41,538 nucleotides of DNA from positions 1 to 41,538 of the forward strand of contig CANCXX010000040.1 in the NCBI GenBank assembly GCA_947381965.1. The letters are read 5' to 3'. The translations under genes and the position numbers were made by a program. Shown piece by piece: positions 6,596 through 15,305 of the stretch. The stretch's first letter is position 1; each line of letters opens with the position of its first letter. The notes beneath the pieces are model-generated. The model was not told the origin of the DNA and did no database searches. It was given only the letters and a program-made list of their open reading frames with translations. Source of the stretch: an uncultured bacterium (GTDB lineage: Bacteria > Bacillota > Clostridia > Lachnospirales > Lachnospiraceae).

Positions 6596-7819
6596 TCAGA
6601 TTTTCTGTGAAACAACAAGATTTTCAAAGCTATCCAAATGATATATTTCTTCCATTTTCCATTTTGTGTCACTATAACAGCAGTCTGGATATAACGCTAT
6701 TTTTCTGCACTGCGCTTCTTGAAGAACATCGCACAAACCGCTGCGTATGCCTATAAACGTTCCAGCCCGTTCTACAACCGACTGCAATTCTGATAATTTA
6801 ACATCCAGTCGCTGGGTTTCTTCCAGCTCCTGTTCTTCTCCAAAAACATTTGTAAAAATCTGATAATTTTTTTCTTTATAATATTTAATAATCTTTTTCC
6901 AATACTCTGATGAAATATTGGTTACTGACTTCGCATAAGGAGATAAAACGACAGCTTTACCCGGTATTATCCTGTCCAAAAACCTGTAACTATCCAATTT
7001 CACAGGTTTATAAGGAACGCAATCTCTGTCAAGTCCATATACACCGCATTTATAGATCAGCTCCAGTGGAATTTTTTTTATATATAACGCCTTTGCAAGC
7101 TTTATCACATACGGCCTGTCCTGATGAGGTATGTAGGCATCCGCATCTTCTGTAAAGAGCACTGCCTGGATGGATTCATCCATATCCCTCTGGCTTAATG
7201 CTTCCACATACTCCGCACCAAACATTTTTGCTACCTCTGCACATGAATTTCCAATGGTAAATACAACATATTTTTTTATTAACTTTCTTTCTAAAAAATA
7301 TGGGAGATATGCCATTGCATAATACACATCTCCCAATGCGGAAAAAGGACAATAAATTCGGTAACATCCCGGATATTTTTCTTTTTCCTTCTTAATCAGT
7401 CCAATTCCTCTCTCTACACGCGCTCTCTTTTTCTCTATTGTTTCTTTGGAAAGGGAGTACTCTGCATAGGAGTTATAATCTACCATTTTTATTATTGGTC
7501 CTTTATAACCCATCTCCCTTAACTGTTCTGCCATTGATTCATACGACCTTGCCGCAATACATACAATTGATTTTTCTACATCTGACTTTAAAATACTATT
7601 AGGCGAAACAACAGGAATATCTTTATATGTGATACCATATTTAAAAATATTGTTGTCCAAAATAGCCCTTATCTCATATCCTTTTTCTATGAGAATATCA
7701 ATTAACTCTTCCGACGCATTGCAATGACCAAATAAATAAATTTTCTTTTTTTGTGCTGATAAAACATAAGACAGTCTTTCCAAATTTCTTATCATTTCCT
7801 GATAATGTACATTATCCAT
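6596..7819 (-). CDS. Rossmann-fold/GT-B (GT9-like) fusion, probable glycosyltransferase
   Basis: A 407-aa protein with two parts. Residues about 22-105 form an NAD- or nucleotide-sugar-binding-like Rossmann unit (KKIYLFGHCNASEELIDIL, then AILDNN). Residues about 150-405 look like a GT-B glycosyltransferase near family GT9: CPFSALGDVYYAMAYLPY, VVLSPYAKSV, and GIRSGLCDVLQEAQC close to the end. The last motif is shared with the paralogue at 8219-9505. It most likely transfers a sugar to a lipid- or protein-linked surface glycan in the cytoplasm. No membrane helix is apparent. The 122-aa partner gene ends 9 nt upstream. The acceptor and donor are unknown. Confidence 0.6.
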   Translation of the reverse strand: MDNVHYQEMIRNLERLSYVLSAQKKKIYLFGHCNASEELIDILIEKGYEIRAILDNNIFKYGITYKDIPVVSPNSILKSDVEKSIVCIAARSYESMAEQLREMGYKGPIIKMVDYNSYAEYSLSKETIEKKRARVERGIGLIKKEKEKYPGCYRIYCPFSALGDVYYAMAYLPYFLERKLIKKYVVFTIGNSCAEVAKMFGAEYVEALSQRDMDESIQAVLFTEDADAYIPHQDRPYVIKLAKALYIKKIPLELIYKCGVYGLDRDCVPYKPVKLDSYRFLDRIIPGKAVVLSPYAKSVTNISSEYWKKIIKYYKEKNYQIFTNVFGEEQELEETQRLDVKLSELQSVVERAGTFIGIRSGLCDVLQEAQCRKIALYPDCCYSDTKWKMEEIYHLDSFENLVVSQKI

Positions 7820-7828
7820 TTTCTTCCC

Positions 7829-8197
7829 TTAATCTGTTATTGCCTTCAAATACTCATCCATATCTAACAGCCCAGCTTTTACAAAATTATATAGACTACC
7901 ATAATTTACGTACTTTCTAGAAATCATCAACAATTTATCAGTAAATTCATACATATAGTATATCTGTCTAATTTCTTCTATATTTTCCTCTGTAATATTA
8001 AAAATTTGCTTTCCAGAATCTTTAATATAATCAGCTAATATTATTCCTTCGTACTTTTCCTTTTTCACAATTATCTTATTACTTAATTGTTCCATAAAAT
8101 CATCTGATAAAAAATATTTATCAACAACAAGAAAAAACCTATTATATTGTTCTGTAATTTGCTGTAGGATTGATATAATATTATTTGTATATGTCAC
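7829..8197 (-). CDS. Small protein paired with GT-B gene, unknown family
   Basis: A 122-aa AT-rich, lysine- and isoleucine-rich soluble protein with no domain I recognise. It starts with GTG at 8197 and has only a weak AAAGG about 14 nt upstream, so translation may be coupled to the gene before it (22 nt away). The second half aligns by eye with the 144-aa protein at 9512-9946: NIEEIRQIYYMYEFTDKLLMIS with NIDLLLKYYC...VVIS, and the final DMDEYLKAI with DYKNYILSAI. Both precede a GT-B fusion gene. A helper or acceptor-recognition subunit for the transferase is a guess. Confidence 0.55.
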   Translation of the reverse strand: MTYTNNIISILQQITEQYNRFFLVVDKYFLSDDFMEQLSNKIIVKKEKYEGIILADYIKDSGKQIFNITEENIEEIRQIYYMYEFTDKLLMISRKYVNYGSLYNFVKAGLLDMDEYLKAITD

Positions 8198-8218
8198 CTT
8201 TTTCTGTCACTGCCTTTC

Positions 8219-9505
8219 TTAATTTTTAAAATACTCAATTACAGAACTTATAAAGTCCTTCTCTTCATAGTCATCAAACACGAATTCCTTACCCGAAAAA
8301 TCCGGAAAATTTCTTTTCATATTAAAAAAATCAACTGCATATTCGTTTCTTATGTTTCTTCCATATATTATTAACTGCCTGCATCTTGCTGCATGGACAA
8401 TATCACACAATCCACTTCTGGATGCAATAAATCCACCTGCATATTCCAAGACACTTTGAGCCTCTATATATGTAAACTGGATTCTTTCAGTATTTTTTAT
8501 TGGTTTTTCTCCCTCTCCATAACCAACCGTATAAATGCGATACCCCATTTCCAATAAATTGTTAACAATTTTTTCCCAGACACTGTCTGGCACTATTGCT
8601 GCCGGACTTGAATAAGCATATGGTGCAATAATAATCGTTTTTCCTTTTATAAGGTGTTCAAATTTTTTTCTATTTATTTTTTCACAAAGATCTGGATATT
8701 CAGGAGTTATATCCTTACAAAGTTGAAAAGTTTCATATTGAAATTTATCTTTAAATGTAATTGGTCCCTTATTCATTGGGAAATAGCTGTTTCTAATTCT
8801 AAGGGACCATTCTGAAAGCATCTTTATATTAAGTCTGTCTCCCAAAAACATAAACGCCCTTTTCAAATTTTCTATTTCCTCATCTGAAATAACCTGACAT
8901 CTATTATCAAGCTTGTACATTTTCACTACATCGACAATATTTGAATTAGTGCACACCAGCAAATAATTCCTTATCTTGTTTTCCTTGCACCATACCTTAA
9001 GATAAGCACATGCTATGAAAACATCCCCACTTGCCTTTGGAGTAAGTAAAATTGTCCCATTTCCACCACAATAATCCAATAATTTCTTATAACACCGAAC
9101 TCCTTTATTTACAGAATTCATTTGTTCATTTACATACTCCAATGCGTCTGCCTCATAGGTTTCTAATTCACTACTGATATGCCGCACATTTTTCTCCTTA
9201 TACCCTAAGTCATATAATGAATCCAGCATATCCTTTTCGTGTCGTGAACAGACTATAATGACTATGGAGCTGTCATATGGAACTAACATTTGCTCTGGTA
9301 AAAAAATACTTAACCCCAAATACTTTTTTCCAATTTTTTTATTATCATTATCTATAATTGCATCTGGCAAAATGTTATTTTTCTGCAAAGCAATATATAT
9401 TCTTTTGGTAAATGCGGTACACCCATATATAATTATCTGTTTTCCAATTAATTCTGTTTTCCATCCGGCTATACATTTCTCTATCTTTTCACCCATATTT
9501 TCCAT
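8219..9505 (-). CDS. Rossmann-fold/GT-B (GT9-like) fusion, paralogue
   Basis: A 428-aa paralogue of the protein at 6596-7819 with the same order: a Rossmann-like unit at about 20-105 (GKQIIIYGCTAFTKRIYIAL, AIIDNDNKKIG) and a GT-B part from about 145 on with LLTPKASGDVFIACAYLKVW, IIIAPYAYSSPA and ASRSGLCDIVHAARC. The shared SGLCD motif near the C-terminus is probably in the nucleotide-sugar site. Its start at 9505 has AGGGTGA 6 nt upstream, and that ribosome site contains the stop codon of the preceding 144-aa gene, so the two are translationally coupled. Low GC suggests acquisition together with the rest of the cluster. Confidence 0.6.
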   Translation of the reverse strand: MENMGEKIEKCIAGWKTELIGKQIIIYGCTAFTKRIYIALQKNNILPDAIIDNDNKKIGKKYLGLSIFLPEQMLVPYDSSIVIIVCSRHEKDMLDSLYDLGYKEKNVRHISSELETYEADALEYVNEQMNSVNKGVRCYKKLLDYCGGNGTILLTPKASGDVFIACAYLKVWCKENKIRNYLLVCTNSNIVDVVKMYKLDNRCQVISDEEIENLKRAFMFLGDRLNIKMLSEWSLRIRNSYFPMNKGPITFKDKFQYETFQLCKDITPEYPDLCEKINRKKFEHLIKGKTIIIAPYAYSSPAAIVPDSVWEKIVNNLLEMGYRIYTVGYGEGEKPIKNTERIQFTYIEAQSVLEYAGGFIASRSGLCDIVHAARCRQLIIYGRNIRNEYAVDFFNMKRNFPDFSGKEFVFDDYEEKDFISSVIEYFKN

Positions 9506-9511
9506 GTAGCG

Positions 9512-9946
9512 TCACCCTGTTCTATAAATTGCTGAAAGAATATAATTCTTATAATCAATATCATATTTATTTAATAGAATACTATTTCCAAATGGCTCAT
9601 CCAGAGAAATAACCACTATATGTATCCAAAACGGCACCAGGCAATAATACTTAAGCAATAAATCTATGTTCTTCTTATCAATTAGTTCATAATAAATACT
9701 CTTATCATGGAGCTGTTTTAAGGAATCAATTATTACCTTTTGACTGGTTATAACTACCAGCTTATCTAAAAGATTCCTTTTTTTGTAATCTGGCAATAAT
9801 TTGGCTGCTTCTATATTTAAAGTCTGATTATCGGATGGAAAAATAACTAATCCGCATTGGTTTGAAAAATTATATTTTTCCTTTATTAAAATCCATATTT
9901 TTCTTCCTTCCAACGCATAATTGAACTCCTTCTCTATATTTTCCAT
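9512..9946 (-). CDS. Small protein paired with GT-B gene, unknown family
   Basis: A 144-aa soluble protein of unknown family, distantly similar in its last 60 residues to the 122-aa product of 7829-8197. It contains strand-like hydrophobic segments (KLVVITS, IHIVVISLDEP) typical of an alpha/beta fold, and no membrane helix or signal peptide. GGAG is 12 nt before the ATG. The stop overlaps the ribosome site of the next gene. Its repeated pairing with a Rossmann/GT-B gene points to a joint function; what that is cannot be told from sequence. Confidence 0.55.
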   Translation of the reverse strand: MENIEKEFNYALEGRKIWILIKEKYNFSNQCGLVIFPSDNQTLNIEAAKLLPDYKKRNLLDKLVVITSQKVIIDSLKQLHDKSIYYELIDKKNIDLLLKYYCLVPFWIHIVVISLDEPFGNSILLNKYDIDYKNYILSAIYRTG

Positions 9947-9961
9947 TTTATGCTAATTCTC

Positions 9962-10792
9962 CTACTCAGAATTCGTAAATAATGAATCAAAATCTACCCT
10001 TTCAAATACTTCAAGTTTCCCGCCACGTGTTGCGTTATATATTCTAAACCCATGTTTTCTGGAATAAATCTCTGCCCATTCATATGCTTTTGTAATTACA
10101 TCATCTCTAAAAACAGCAGTTTTGTATTTTGCTTCTTCATTATCCCGATAATACTCCTTAATGAAGTGATTTTCCGGATTTGTAATTTTACCATTAACGC
10201 AATGATCCATTCCAAGCAGATAAATTTCCTTTGCTCCCAAATATGCTGCCAGTTGAATTCCAAAAGAATAAGTAGTAGACCCTCCTGCATAAAATCCCCT
10301 TGAAAAATCTTCAGAAAATCTTGGATAATTAGGGTACCAGGACTCTTCAATATAATGAAAATATGTCATATTTTTGTAATAATCATTTATATCATAGTGG
10401 TAACTGTCGCCTAAAAACACTTTACCAGGAATATCTGATATATCATTTATACAATCCTCAATCACACGTCCATCTAAAAAACCATAATAATCTGCTCGCC
10501 ACAATGTCTTATCGTAAACTCTGTAGATTTTATTACATGCAATACATATTTCCTTATTTTTATGTAATATATCTAAATCTTCCGTTCGCAGACTTGGACC
10601 TGTTCCAATAATAAATATCCGCTGTCCTTTATGTATATTCTTATATACCGCTAATTCCTTGTGCACAAATGTTGTTTCGAAGCTATTTATGTCAAATAAA
10701 TCAAGTACGTCAAACTTTCCATTTCTGACTTCTTCTATTTCTTCCCGTATATTACTCTGACACTGCTTTATATTAATAATAAAAACATCCAT
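9962..10792 (-). CDS. DUF115/MptE-like protein of glycan clusters, possible glycosyltransferase
   Basis: A 276-aa protein with GQRIFIIGTGPSLRTEDLDIL (56-76), a conserved ACNKIYRV at about 85, and GGSTTYSFGIQLAAYLGAKE followed by YLLGMDHCVNG (about 174-207). This is the pattern of the DUF115 (6-hydroxymethylpterin pyrophosphokinase MptE-like) superfamily, which includes the Maf flagellin-glycosylation proteins and has fold similarity to GT42 sialyltransferases. In a surface-glycan cluster with a CMP-sugar synthetase remnant, a transferase using a CMP-activated sugar is the most reasonable role. Its ATG at 10792 directly abuts the TGA of the preceding gene, so expression is coupled. Confidence 0.6.
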   Translation of the reverse strand: MDVFIINIKQCQSNIREEIEEVRNGKFDVLDLFDINSFETTFVHKELAVYKNIHKGQRIFIIGTGPSLRTEDLDILHKNKEICIACNKIYRVYDKTLWRADYYGFLDGRVIEDCINDISDIPGKVFLGDSYHYDINDYYKNMTYFHYIEESWYPNYPRFSEDFSRGFYAGGSTTYSFGIQLAAYLGAKEIYLLGMDHCVNGKITNPENHFIKEYYRDNEEAKYKTAVFRDDVITKAYEWAEIYSRKHGFRIYNATRGGKLEVFERVDFDSLFTNSE

Positions 10793-11332
10793 TCACTCAA
10801 TACAGGAAGCTAAATTTCCTACCCTAATCCCTAAAGTGTTATATTTATGTTCACATTCTTCCGGTAAAATTACTTTTATATCTGCATATGGATTTCTATC
10901 CATTATTTCTGTTATTAAGTAAGGCAGATACCTGTTAGCTCCATAAATAGCTATTTTACTATATCTTAATAAATCATAATGTGACAAAATCTGTGTATAA
11001 GACAAATATATGGGTCTTTTATACAAATAGTAATATGGCAGCACCCTATTCATTAAATACATATCGGCTTCAAAAAATACAAAATATCTTTGTAAACCTA
11101 CATCTTTAATTTGATACTCCATTTCTTTCCAATACCTATTAGAAGAAATAACTATTATTATCTGCTTTTGCTCAGAATAAATTTTAAGCATTTCATTAAA
11201 GGAAATTACCTCTTTAGCGTGTAAAACCGTACCTGTTTTATTATTATCTGCAAAACATAATACTCTATTACGTCCAAAGTAATTAAATGCAATTTCTCCG
11301 GTATTACCTGCTCCAAAAATTATATACCTCAC
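10793..11332 (-). CDS. Double Rossmann-like nucleotide/sugar-binding protein
   Basis: A 179-aa protein with two glycine-motif Rossmann starts: RYIIFGAGNTGEIAFNYF with FADNN at 2-32, and SKIAIYGANRYLPYLITEIM at about 125-144. The first resembles the N-terminal unit of PglD-like acyltransferases and of the two GT-B fusions in this cluster. No methyltransferase or acyltransferase domain follows. It may be a regulatory or sugar-binding unit, or a truncated part of a larger enzyme. The start is GTG, placed by AGGAGG 5 nt upstream. Function unknown. Confidence 0.5.
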   Translation of the reverse strand: MRYIIFGAGNTGEIAFNYFGRNRVLCFADNNKTGTVLHAKEVISFNEMLKIYSEQKQIIIVISSNRYWKEMEYQIKDVGLQRYFVFFEADMYLMNRVLPYYYLYKRPIYLSYTQILSHYDLLRYSKIAIYGANRYLPYLITEIMDRNPYADIKVILPEECEHKYNTLGIRVGNLASCIE

Positions 11333-11390
11333 CTTAGCCTCCTGTGCAGTAACATTGTTTATATAGCCCTCACATACAATTGATAAAATT

Positions 11391-12023
11391 TCACTTTTTA
11401 TAAATGCTTGGTGTCAGTATATCTACATCAATTTTTCCTGTAACTTTATTTTTATATTTCTCATATAATTTTTTGACTTCTTTATTTGTCTCTTTTATGG
11501 TCATCACATTATTAACATCCGGATAGCCTGCATCAACATAATTTTCCTCATTTTCTTTTAATCCATCAAATCCTGCCAGATTGACTTGGGAAACATTAAA
11601 CTTCTTTAAAAGGTTAAACAACATAATTGTACTGTTATCATAAAGGACACTATCTTCAGATATTAACGAAGAATAATCAACAAGCAGGACCCCATTAATC
11701 TCCTCATGTATATTAGAAGATAAAATACAATTATTGTGATAATCCTGAATACATGTACAGCTAAAAGCTGAATCATATCCTTCATACAAAACTTTATTTA
11801 AGTCTTTTTCTATAGATTCCGCTTTTGTAAAAGGCTGTGTAACATGTGCTAAAACATAAACATCCGCATCCACATCTTTTATAAAATACTCGATAATATC
11901 CAGTCCTTTGATCTGAAATCCATCCAAATAGGAACTGCGTTTTAAAAAGGACAATCCCTTTGACAAATAGTCTATTATTTTTTCATTACTGCAATATACG
12001 TACTTTTTGTTAATTAAAAACAT
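11391..12023 (-). pseudogene. Chimeric remnant: CMP-sugar synthetase middle joined to an aldolase-like C-terminus
   Basis: The 210-codon frame begins inside an acylneuraminate cytidylyltransferase (CTP_transf_3) fold: YVYCSNEKI, FLKRSSYLDG, DADVYVLAHVTQPFTKAESI, LYEGYDSAFSC. The N-terminal CTP-binding loop (about 30-40 residues, RGGSK type) is missing, and a stop codon lies 9 nt in frame upstream of the ATG with no ribosome site. After about residue 95 it changes to a region I match to the end of HMGL-like aldolases of glycan clusters: DNSTIMLFNLL, VNLAGFDGL, and the ending DILTPSIY. This looks like the product of internal deletions. It is unlikely to be an active enzyme, though the frame is open. 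Confidence 0.5.
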
Positions 12024-12113
12024 CCGGCAAATTTACCAAAAAAACACTTATCTGTTCTTGCTTTTTTGACGATAATGTATTAAGATAAATGATGTTTACA
12101 TCGGTATACTTGA

Positions 12114-12139
12114 TTACCAAAAAGTACACTATTTGGTAA
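12114..12139. promoter_or_regulatory. 26-bp near-perfect palindrome upstream of the glycan cluster
   Basis: TTACCAAA (12114-12121) and TTTGGTAA (12132-12139) flank a spacer that itself pairs AGT with ACT; only one A:A pair breaks the symmetry. It sits in the 199-bp gap between rsmI and the first reading frame of the glycan cluster. There is no T-run, so an operator for the cluster is more likely than a terminator. The rest of this gap is AT-rich with no gene that I support. Confidence 0.4.
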
Positions 12140-12222
12140 CTAAAAAAGCTGAAGCAGTAATCTCCTTTCATACTGTTCCAGCCTTTATTTTTATTCTCTG
12201 TTCCCATTTCTGCCAACAGGCA

Positions 12223-13065
12223 TTAAAGCTTGTTTATACCCTGATATACCTCTCTCCTGCTTACTCCCCTGTCAGACGCTACTTTTTTCATAGCCTCTTT
12301 TCTGTCCATTCCCTGATTTTCATAAAAACTCATATGCTCTTCCAGTGAAAGCTCCTTCCATTTAACCTGTTCGTCATGTTTAAGCGCCTTTCGATCCGCT
12401 CCTTCCATAACAAGCACATATTCCCCCTTCGGCTCATTTTCCTCATAATAAGCAATTGCCCCCTCCAGAGTTGTGGGAAAGACAGTTTCAAATTTTTTGG
12501 TTAATTCCCTGCACAAGGTAATACGCCGTTCCCCCAGCGCTTCATAAAGCTCCGAAAGCGTTCTCTTTAAATGATGGGGCGCTTCATACAAAATAACTGT
12601 ACGGGTTTCCCTCTTAAGCTCCGTTATTACATACCTTTTTTCCTTCTTATCTGCAGGTAGAAATCCTTCGAAGCAAAACCTTCTGGTGGAAAGCCCGGAG
12701 AGCGTAAGCGCTGTAATACATGCACAGCACCCCGGAAGAGACGTAACAGCAATCCCATCCTTCAGGCACATCCCAACCAAAACCTCTCCAGGGTCTGAAA
12801 TTGCAGGCGTACCCGCGTCAGTAACAAGGGCAACATTTTTTCCTTCCCTTAACCATCCAATTATCTGTTTTGCTTTTTCCACCTTATTGTATTCATGATA
12901 ACTGGTCATAGGCGTTTTAATCTCAAAATAATTGAGAAGCCTAATGCTGTTCCTTGTATCCTCCGCAGCAATCATATCCACTTCCTTTAAAGTGTCTATT
13001 ACTCGCGGCGTCATATCTTTCAGATTTCCTATAGGAGTTGCACACAAAAATAAAGTTCCTGTCAT
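12223..13065 (-). CDS. rsmI: 16S rRNA (cytidine-1402-2'-O)-methyltransferase RsmI
   Basis: A 280-aa tetrapyrrole-methylase-fold enzyme that uses SAM to 2'-O-methylate C1402 in the ribosomal P site. It has the diagnostic start LFLCATPIGNLKDMTPR, IAAEDTRNSIRLL, LVTDAGTPAISDPGE and LPGCCACITAL in order, then YEAPHHLKRTL and the C-terminal helical RSAM-type end (GVSRREVYQGI). I start at 13065 because GGAG lies 8 nt upstream. As in Bacillus (yabC) it closes the conserved holB-yaaT-yabB gene run. Confidence 0.93.
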   Translation of the reverse strand: MTGTLFLCATPIGNLKDMTPRVIDTLKEVDMIAAEDTRNSIRLLNYFEIKTPMTSYHEYNKVEKAKQIIGWLREGKNVALVTDAGTPAISDPGEVLVGMCLKDGIAVTSLPGCCACITALTLSGLSTRRFCFEGFLPADKKEKRYVITELKRETRTVILYEAPHHLKRTLSELYEALGERRITLCRELTKKFETVFPTTLEGAIAYYEENEPKGEYVLVMEGADRKALKHDEQVKWKELSLEEHMSFYENQGMDRKEAMKKVASDRGVSRREVYQGINKL

Positions 13066-13122
13066 TTTTATATCTCCACATACCAAAAGCCGGACTCTAT
13101 GATACTTCCTCCGGCGTAACCT

Positions 13123-14418
13123 TTATTCCTCTTTTTGTAAACCTTCTTCCGTATAACGATTAGAAGCATTCCACAAAATCCATTCCTCATATCCTGCGTC
13201 ATATACCGCTTGTATCTGACTGCGAATCTCTTCAGGACCATATGAAATATGCCCCTGGACCCAGACGGCAGTAAAATCCTGCAGCCATGGCCTTACCTTC
13301 GCTTTTATTCCTTCCATTGGAGAGAGCGCTGCTATCTCTTCCTTTGTATACTCCTTCTGTCCATCCCCGGATACTTTTCCAATGGGAATACCTGCCAGTA
13401 CCTTTTTAGAAGACTGCAAAGCTGTAAGCACCAGCTTATAAGGCTCTGCGTCCGGCACAGGAATATTATAATTATAAGGGCCGTAATGTGACGGATAAAC
13501 CATAGGAGAAATATAATCCAGGTATTGCGCCATCTGCACATAATCCTGCCCTACAATTTTCTGATCCACTTCACTGTCAATTACCATCCCATAAACATCG
13601 GCAGAGAGCGCTCCCCCGGCTTTATGTATTCGGTCAGAAGCATATTTTATAAATTCCAAAATAACTTTCTGTCGGTCCGCTTCATTTTCTTCCTGCCCAA
13701 AATCCACATCTTTCATACCGCTGTCGGTAGAGAAACGAATATAATCAAACTGTACCTCATCAAATCCAAGACTCAGCGCTTCTTCTCCTATATCCAGAAG
13801 ATAATCCCACACCTCCCGGTTATACGGGTTTATCCATGCAAGTCCGCTTTTATCCCTGAAAATGCTTCCGTCCGGATTCCGGATACACCACTCCGGTTTT
13901 GCCTCCGCAAGGTAAGGGTCCTTAAAGGCAACAATTCTGGCTATCAGATAAATGTTCTTTTCCTTACATTCTCTCACCAGTGATTCCATATCCCGAATAT
14001 ATCGGATCCCCGCCCCTGTTTCCAGAACTGCTGGTATCTGCATATCATAAACCACTCTTCCCTCATCGTTTTTCATATCAAGGACAATGGCATTTAGTTC
14101 CGTTTCATCCACAAGCCGGATAAGCTCTTCCATATTAGAAGAACCTGCCATAGGTCCCGTTACAAAAATTCCCTTCACCTTTGGACGGACAGAAGCTACC
14201 TTTAAGGCTGTCTCCTTTACCGTTTTTCCCGCCTCTTTTACTATTCCAGGCAAAAAGCATTCCTCAAATGCCATATTGCCTGCATCTGCTGTCTGTACTT
14301 TTTCAGACAGCGTTTCCGTCCATTTCCCATTTCCGCCGCATCCTTCCAAAAAAGTCAAAGCAATCAGGAAGAGTCCCAAAGTAACCTTCTGTTTTTTGCT
14401 GTAATATACTTCAGCCAT
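13123..14418 (-). CDS. DUF4015 putative glycoside hydrolase, lipoprotein
   Basis: A 431-aa exported protein. Residues 12-27 are a hydrophobic signal segment ending in FLEGCGG, a lipobox with an unusual Glu at -2, so lipid attachment to Cys27 is probable. From about residue 80 the DUF4015 TIM-barrel pattern follows: GIFVTGPMAG, LNAIVLDMKNDEGRVVYD, PDGSIFRDKSGLAWINPYN, GFDEVQFDYIRFSTD, ADVYGMV, and YISPMVYPSHYGP. The DEVQFDYIRF block likely carries catalytic acids. The family is a presumed carbohydrate-active enzyme acting on the cell surface; the substrate is unknown. It lies between rsmI and trmN6 with its own 120-bp upstream gap. Confidence 0.8.
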   Translation of the reverse strand: MAEVYYSKKQKVTLGLFLIALTFLEGCGGNGKWTETLSEKVQTADAGNMAFEECFLPGIVKEAGKTVKETALKVASVRPKVKGIFVTGPMAGSSNMEELIRLVDETELNAIVLDMKNDEGRVVYDMQIPAVLETGAGIRYIRDMESLVRECKEKNIYLIARIVAFKDPYLAEAKPEWCIRNPDGSIFRDKSGLAWINPYNREVWDYLLDIGEEALSLGFDEVQFDYIRFSTDSGMKDVDFGQEENEADRQKVILEFIKYASDRIHKAGGALSADVYGMVIDSEVDQKIVGQDYVQMAQYLDYISPMVYPSHYGPYNYNIPVPDAEPYKLVLTALQSSKKVLAGIPIGKVSGDGQKEYTKEEIAALSPMEGIKAKVRPWLQDFTAVWVQGHISYGPEEIRSQIQAVYDAGYEEWILWNASNRYTEEGLQKEE

Positions 14419-14540
14419 TACATCCCCCTTTCAGAGTGTGATACAGAATTTATTCTCTTATACTTCTTAACTTATTTCCCACTTATGATTCTTAAAATCT
14501 AAAGTCTTTCATATTCATAACCTTTAAATAACCACTGCCT

Positions 14541-15290
14541 TTAATACCCATAAATATCATAAATTTCATCTGTATACACACCCGGTTCCTTATAGACAAT
14601 CAGCGGCTTTTCCACCTTCATACGTGCCCTACCTCCTCTGCACGCTTCTATAAGCACCATGTTAGGCTCTTTATCTGCAAAAGGATAAACCAATTTCATC
14701 CTTTTGGGTTCCAGCCGATACTGCCTGAGCAGTACCAAAATATCCACCAGCCGGAAGGGACGGTGTACCATAAAAAAATTACCGCCTGGCCTTAACAGTC
14801 TGCTGCCCTGGCTTATTACATCTTCCAATGAACAGAGAAGCTCATGTCTTGCTATTGCCTTTGGCGACGCCGGATTGGTCAAGCCATGATGCTCTGTCAT
14901 ATAAGGCGGATTTGATGTCACAACGTCAAAAGAAGCAGCGCCAAACAGACTGACTGCTTCCTTAATATCTCCTGTAATGATTTCTATCTTTTCTTCCAGC
15001 CTGTTTAATTTAACGCTTCGCCTTGCCATATCCGCACTGTCAGGCTGAATCTCTAACCCTGCAAGATAGGAAGCTCCTGTCTTAGCTTCCAAAAGAAGAG
15101 GTATGATCCCCGTACCTGTTCCAAGGTCCAGAATCCGCTCCCCTTCCCTTATCTTCACAAAGCCAGATAAAAGAACCGCATCCATTCCAAAACAAAACCT
15201 ATTCGGGTCCTGAATAATCCTGTAATGATTTCTCTGCAGGTCATCTATTCTTTCATTTTCTTTTATAAGCACATTTGAAACACTGTCCAT
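14541..15290 (-). CDS. trmN6: tRNA1(Val) adenine-37 N6-methyltransferase
   Basis: A 249-aa SAM-dependent methyltransferase of the TrmN6/YabB family, which modifies A37 of tRNA-Val. Motif I is ILDLGTGTGIIPLLL (about 53-67), motif IV is SNPPYMT for N6-adenine methylation, and the N-terminal FCFGMDAVLLSGF is typical of the family. Gene order beside ricT matches Bacillus yabB. The start at 15290 has AGGAG 12 nt upstream, which is rather far; the codons after it are conserved in style, so I keep it. Confidence 0.88.
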   Translation of the reverse strand: MDSVSNVLIKENERIDDLQRNHYRIIQDPNRFCFGMDAVLLSGFVKIREGERILDLGTGTGIIPLLLEAKTGASYLAGLEIQPDSADMARRSVKLNRLEEKIEIITGDIKEAVSLFGAASFDVVTSNPPYMTEHHGLTNPASPKAIARHELLCSLEDVISQGSRLLRPGGNFFMVHRPFRLVDILVLLRQYRLEPKRMKLVYPFADKEPNMVLIEACRGGRARMKVEKPLIVYKEPGVYTDEIYDIYGY

Positions 15291-15305
15291 TCTCTGCTGC
15301 TTCTC

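Noticed and set aside
12010-12216. 68-codon minus-strand frame before the chimeric synthetase
   Set aside because: I tested it as the missing N-terminus of the CMP-sugar synthetase, but it has no CTP-binding loop and is in a different frame from the remnant.
13525-13983. 152-codon plus-strand frame
   Set aside because: It is entirely antisense to the well-supported DUF4015 gene and has no ribosome site or domain.
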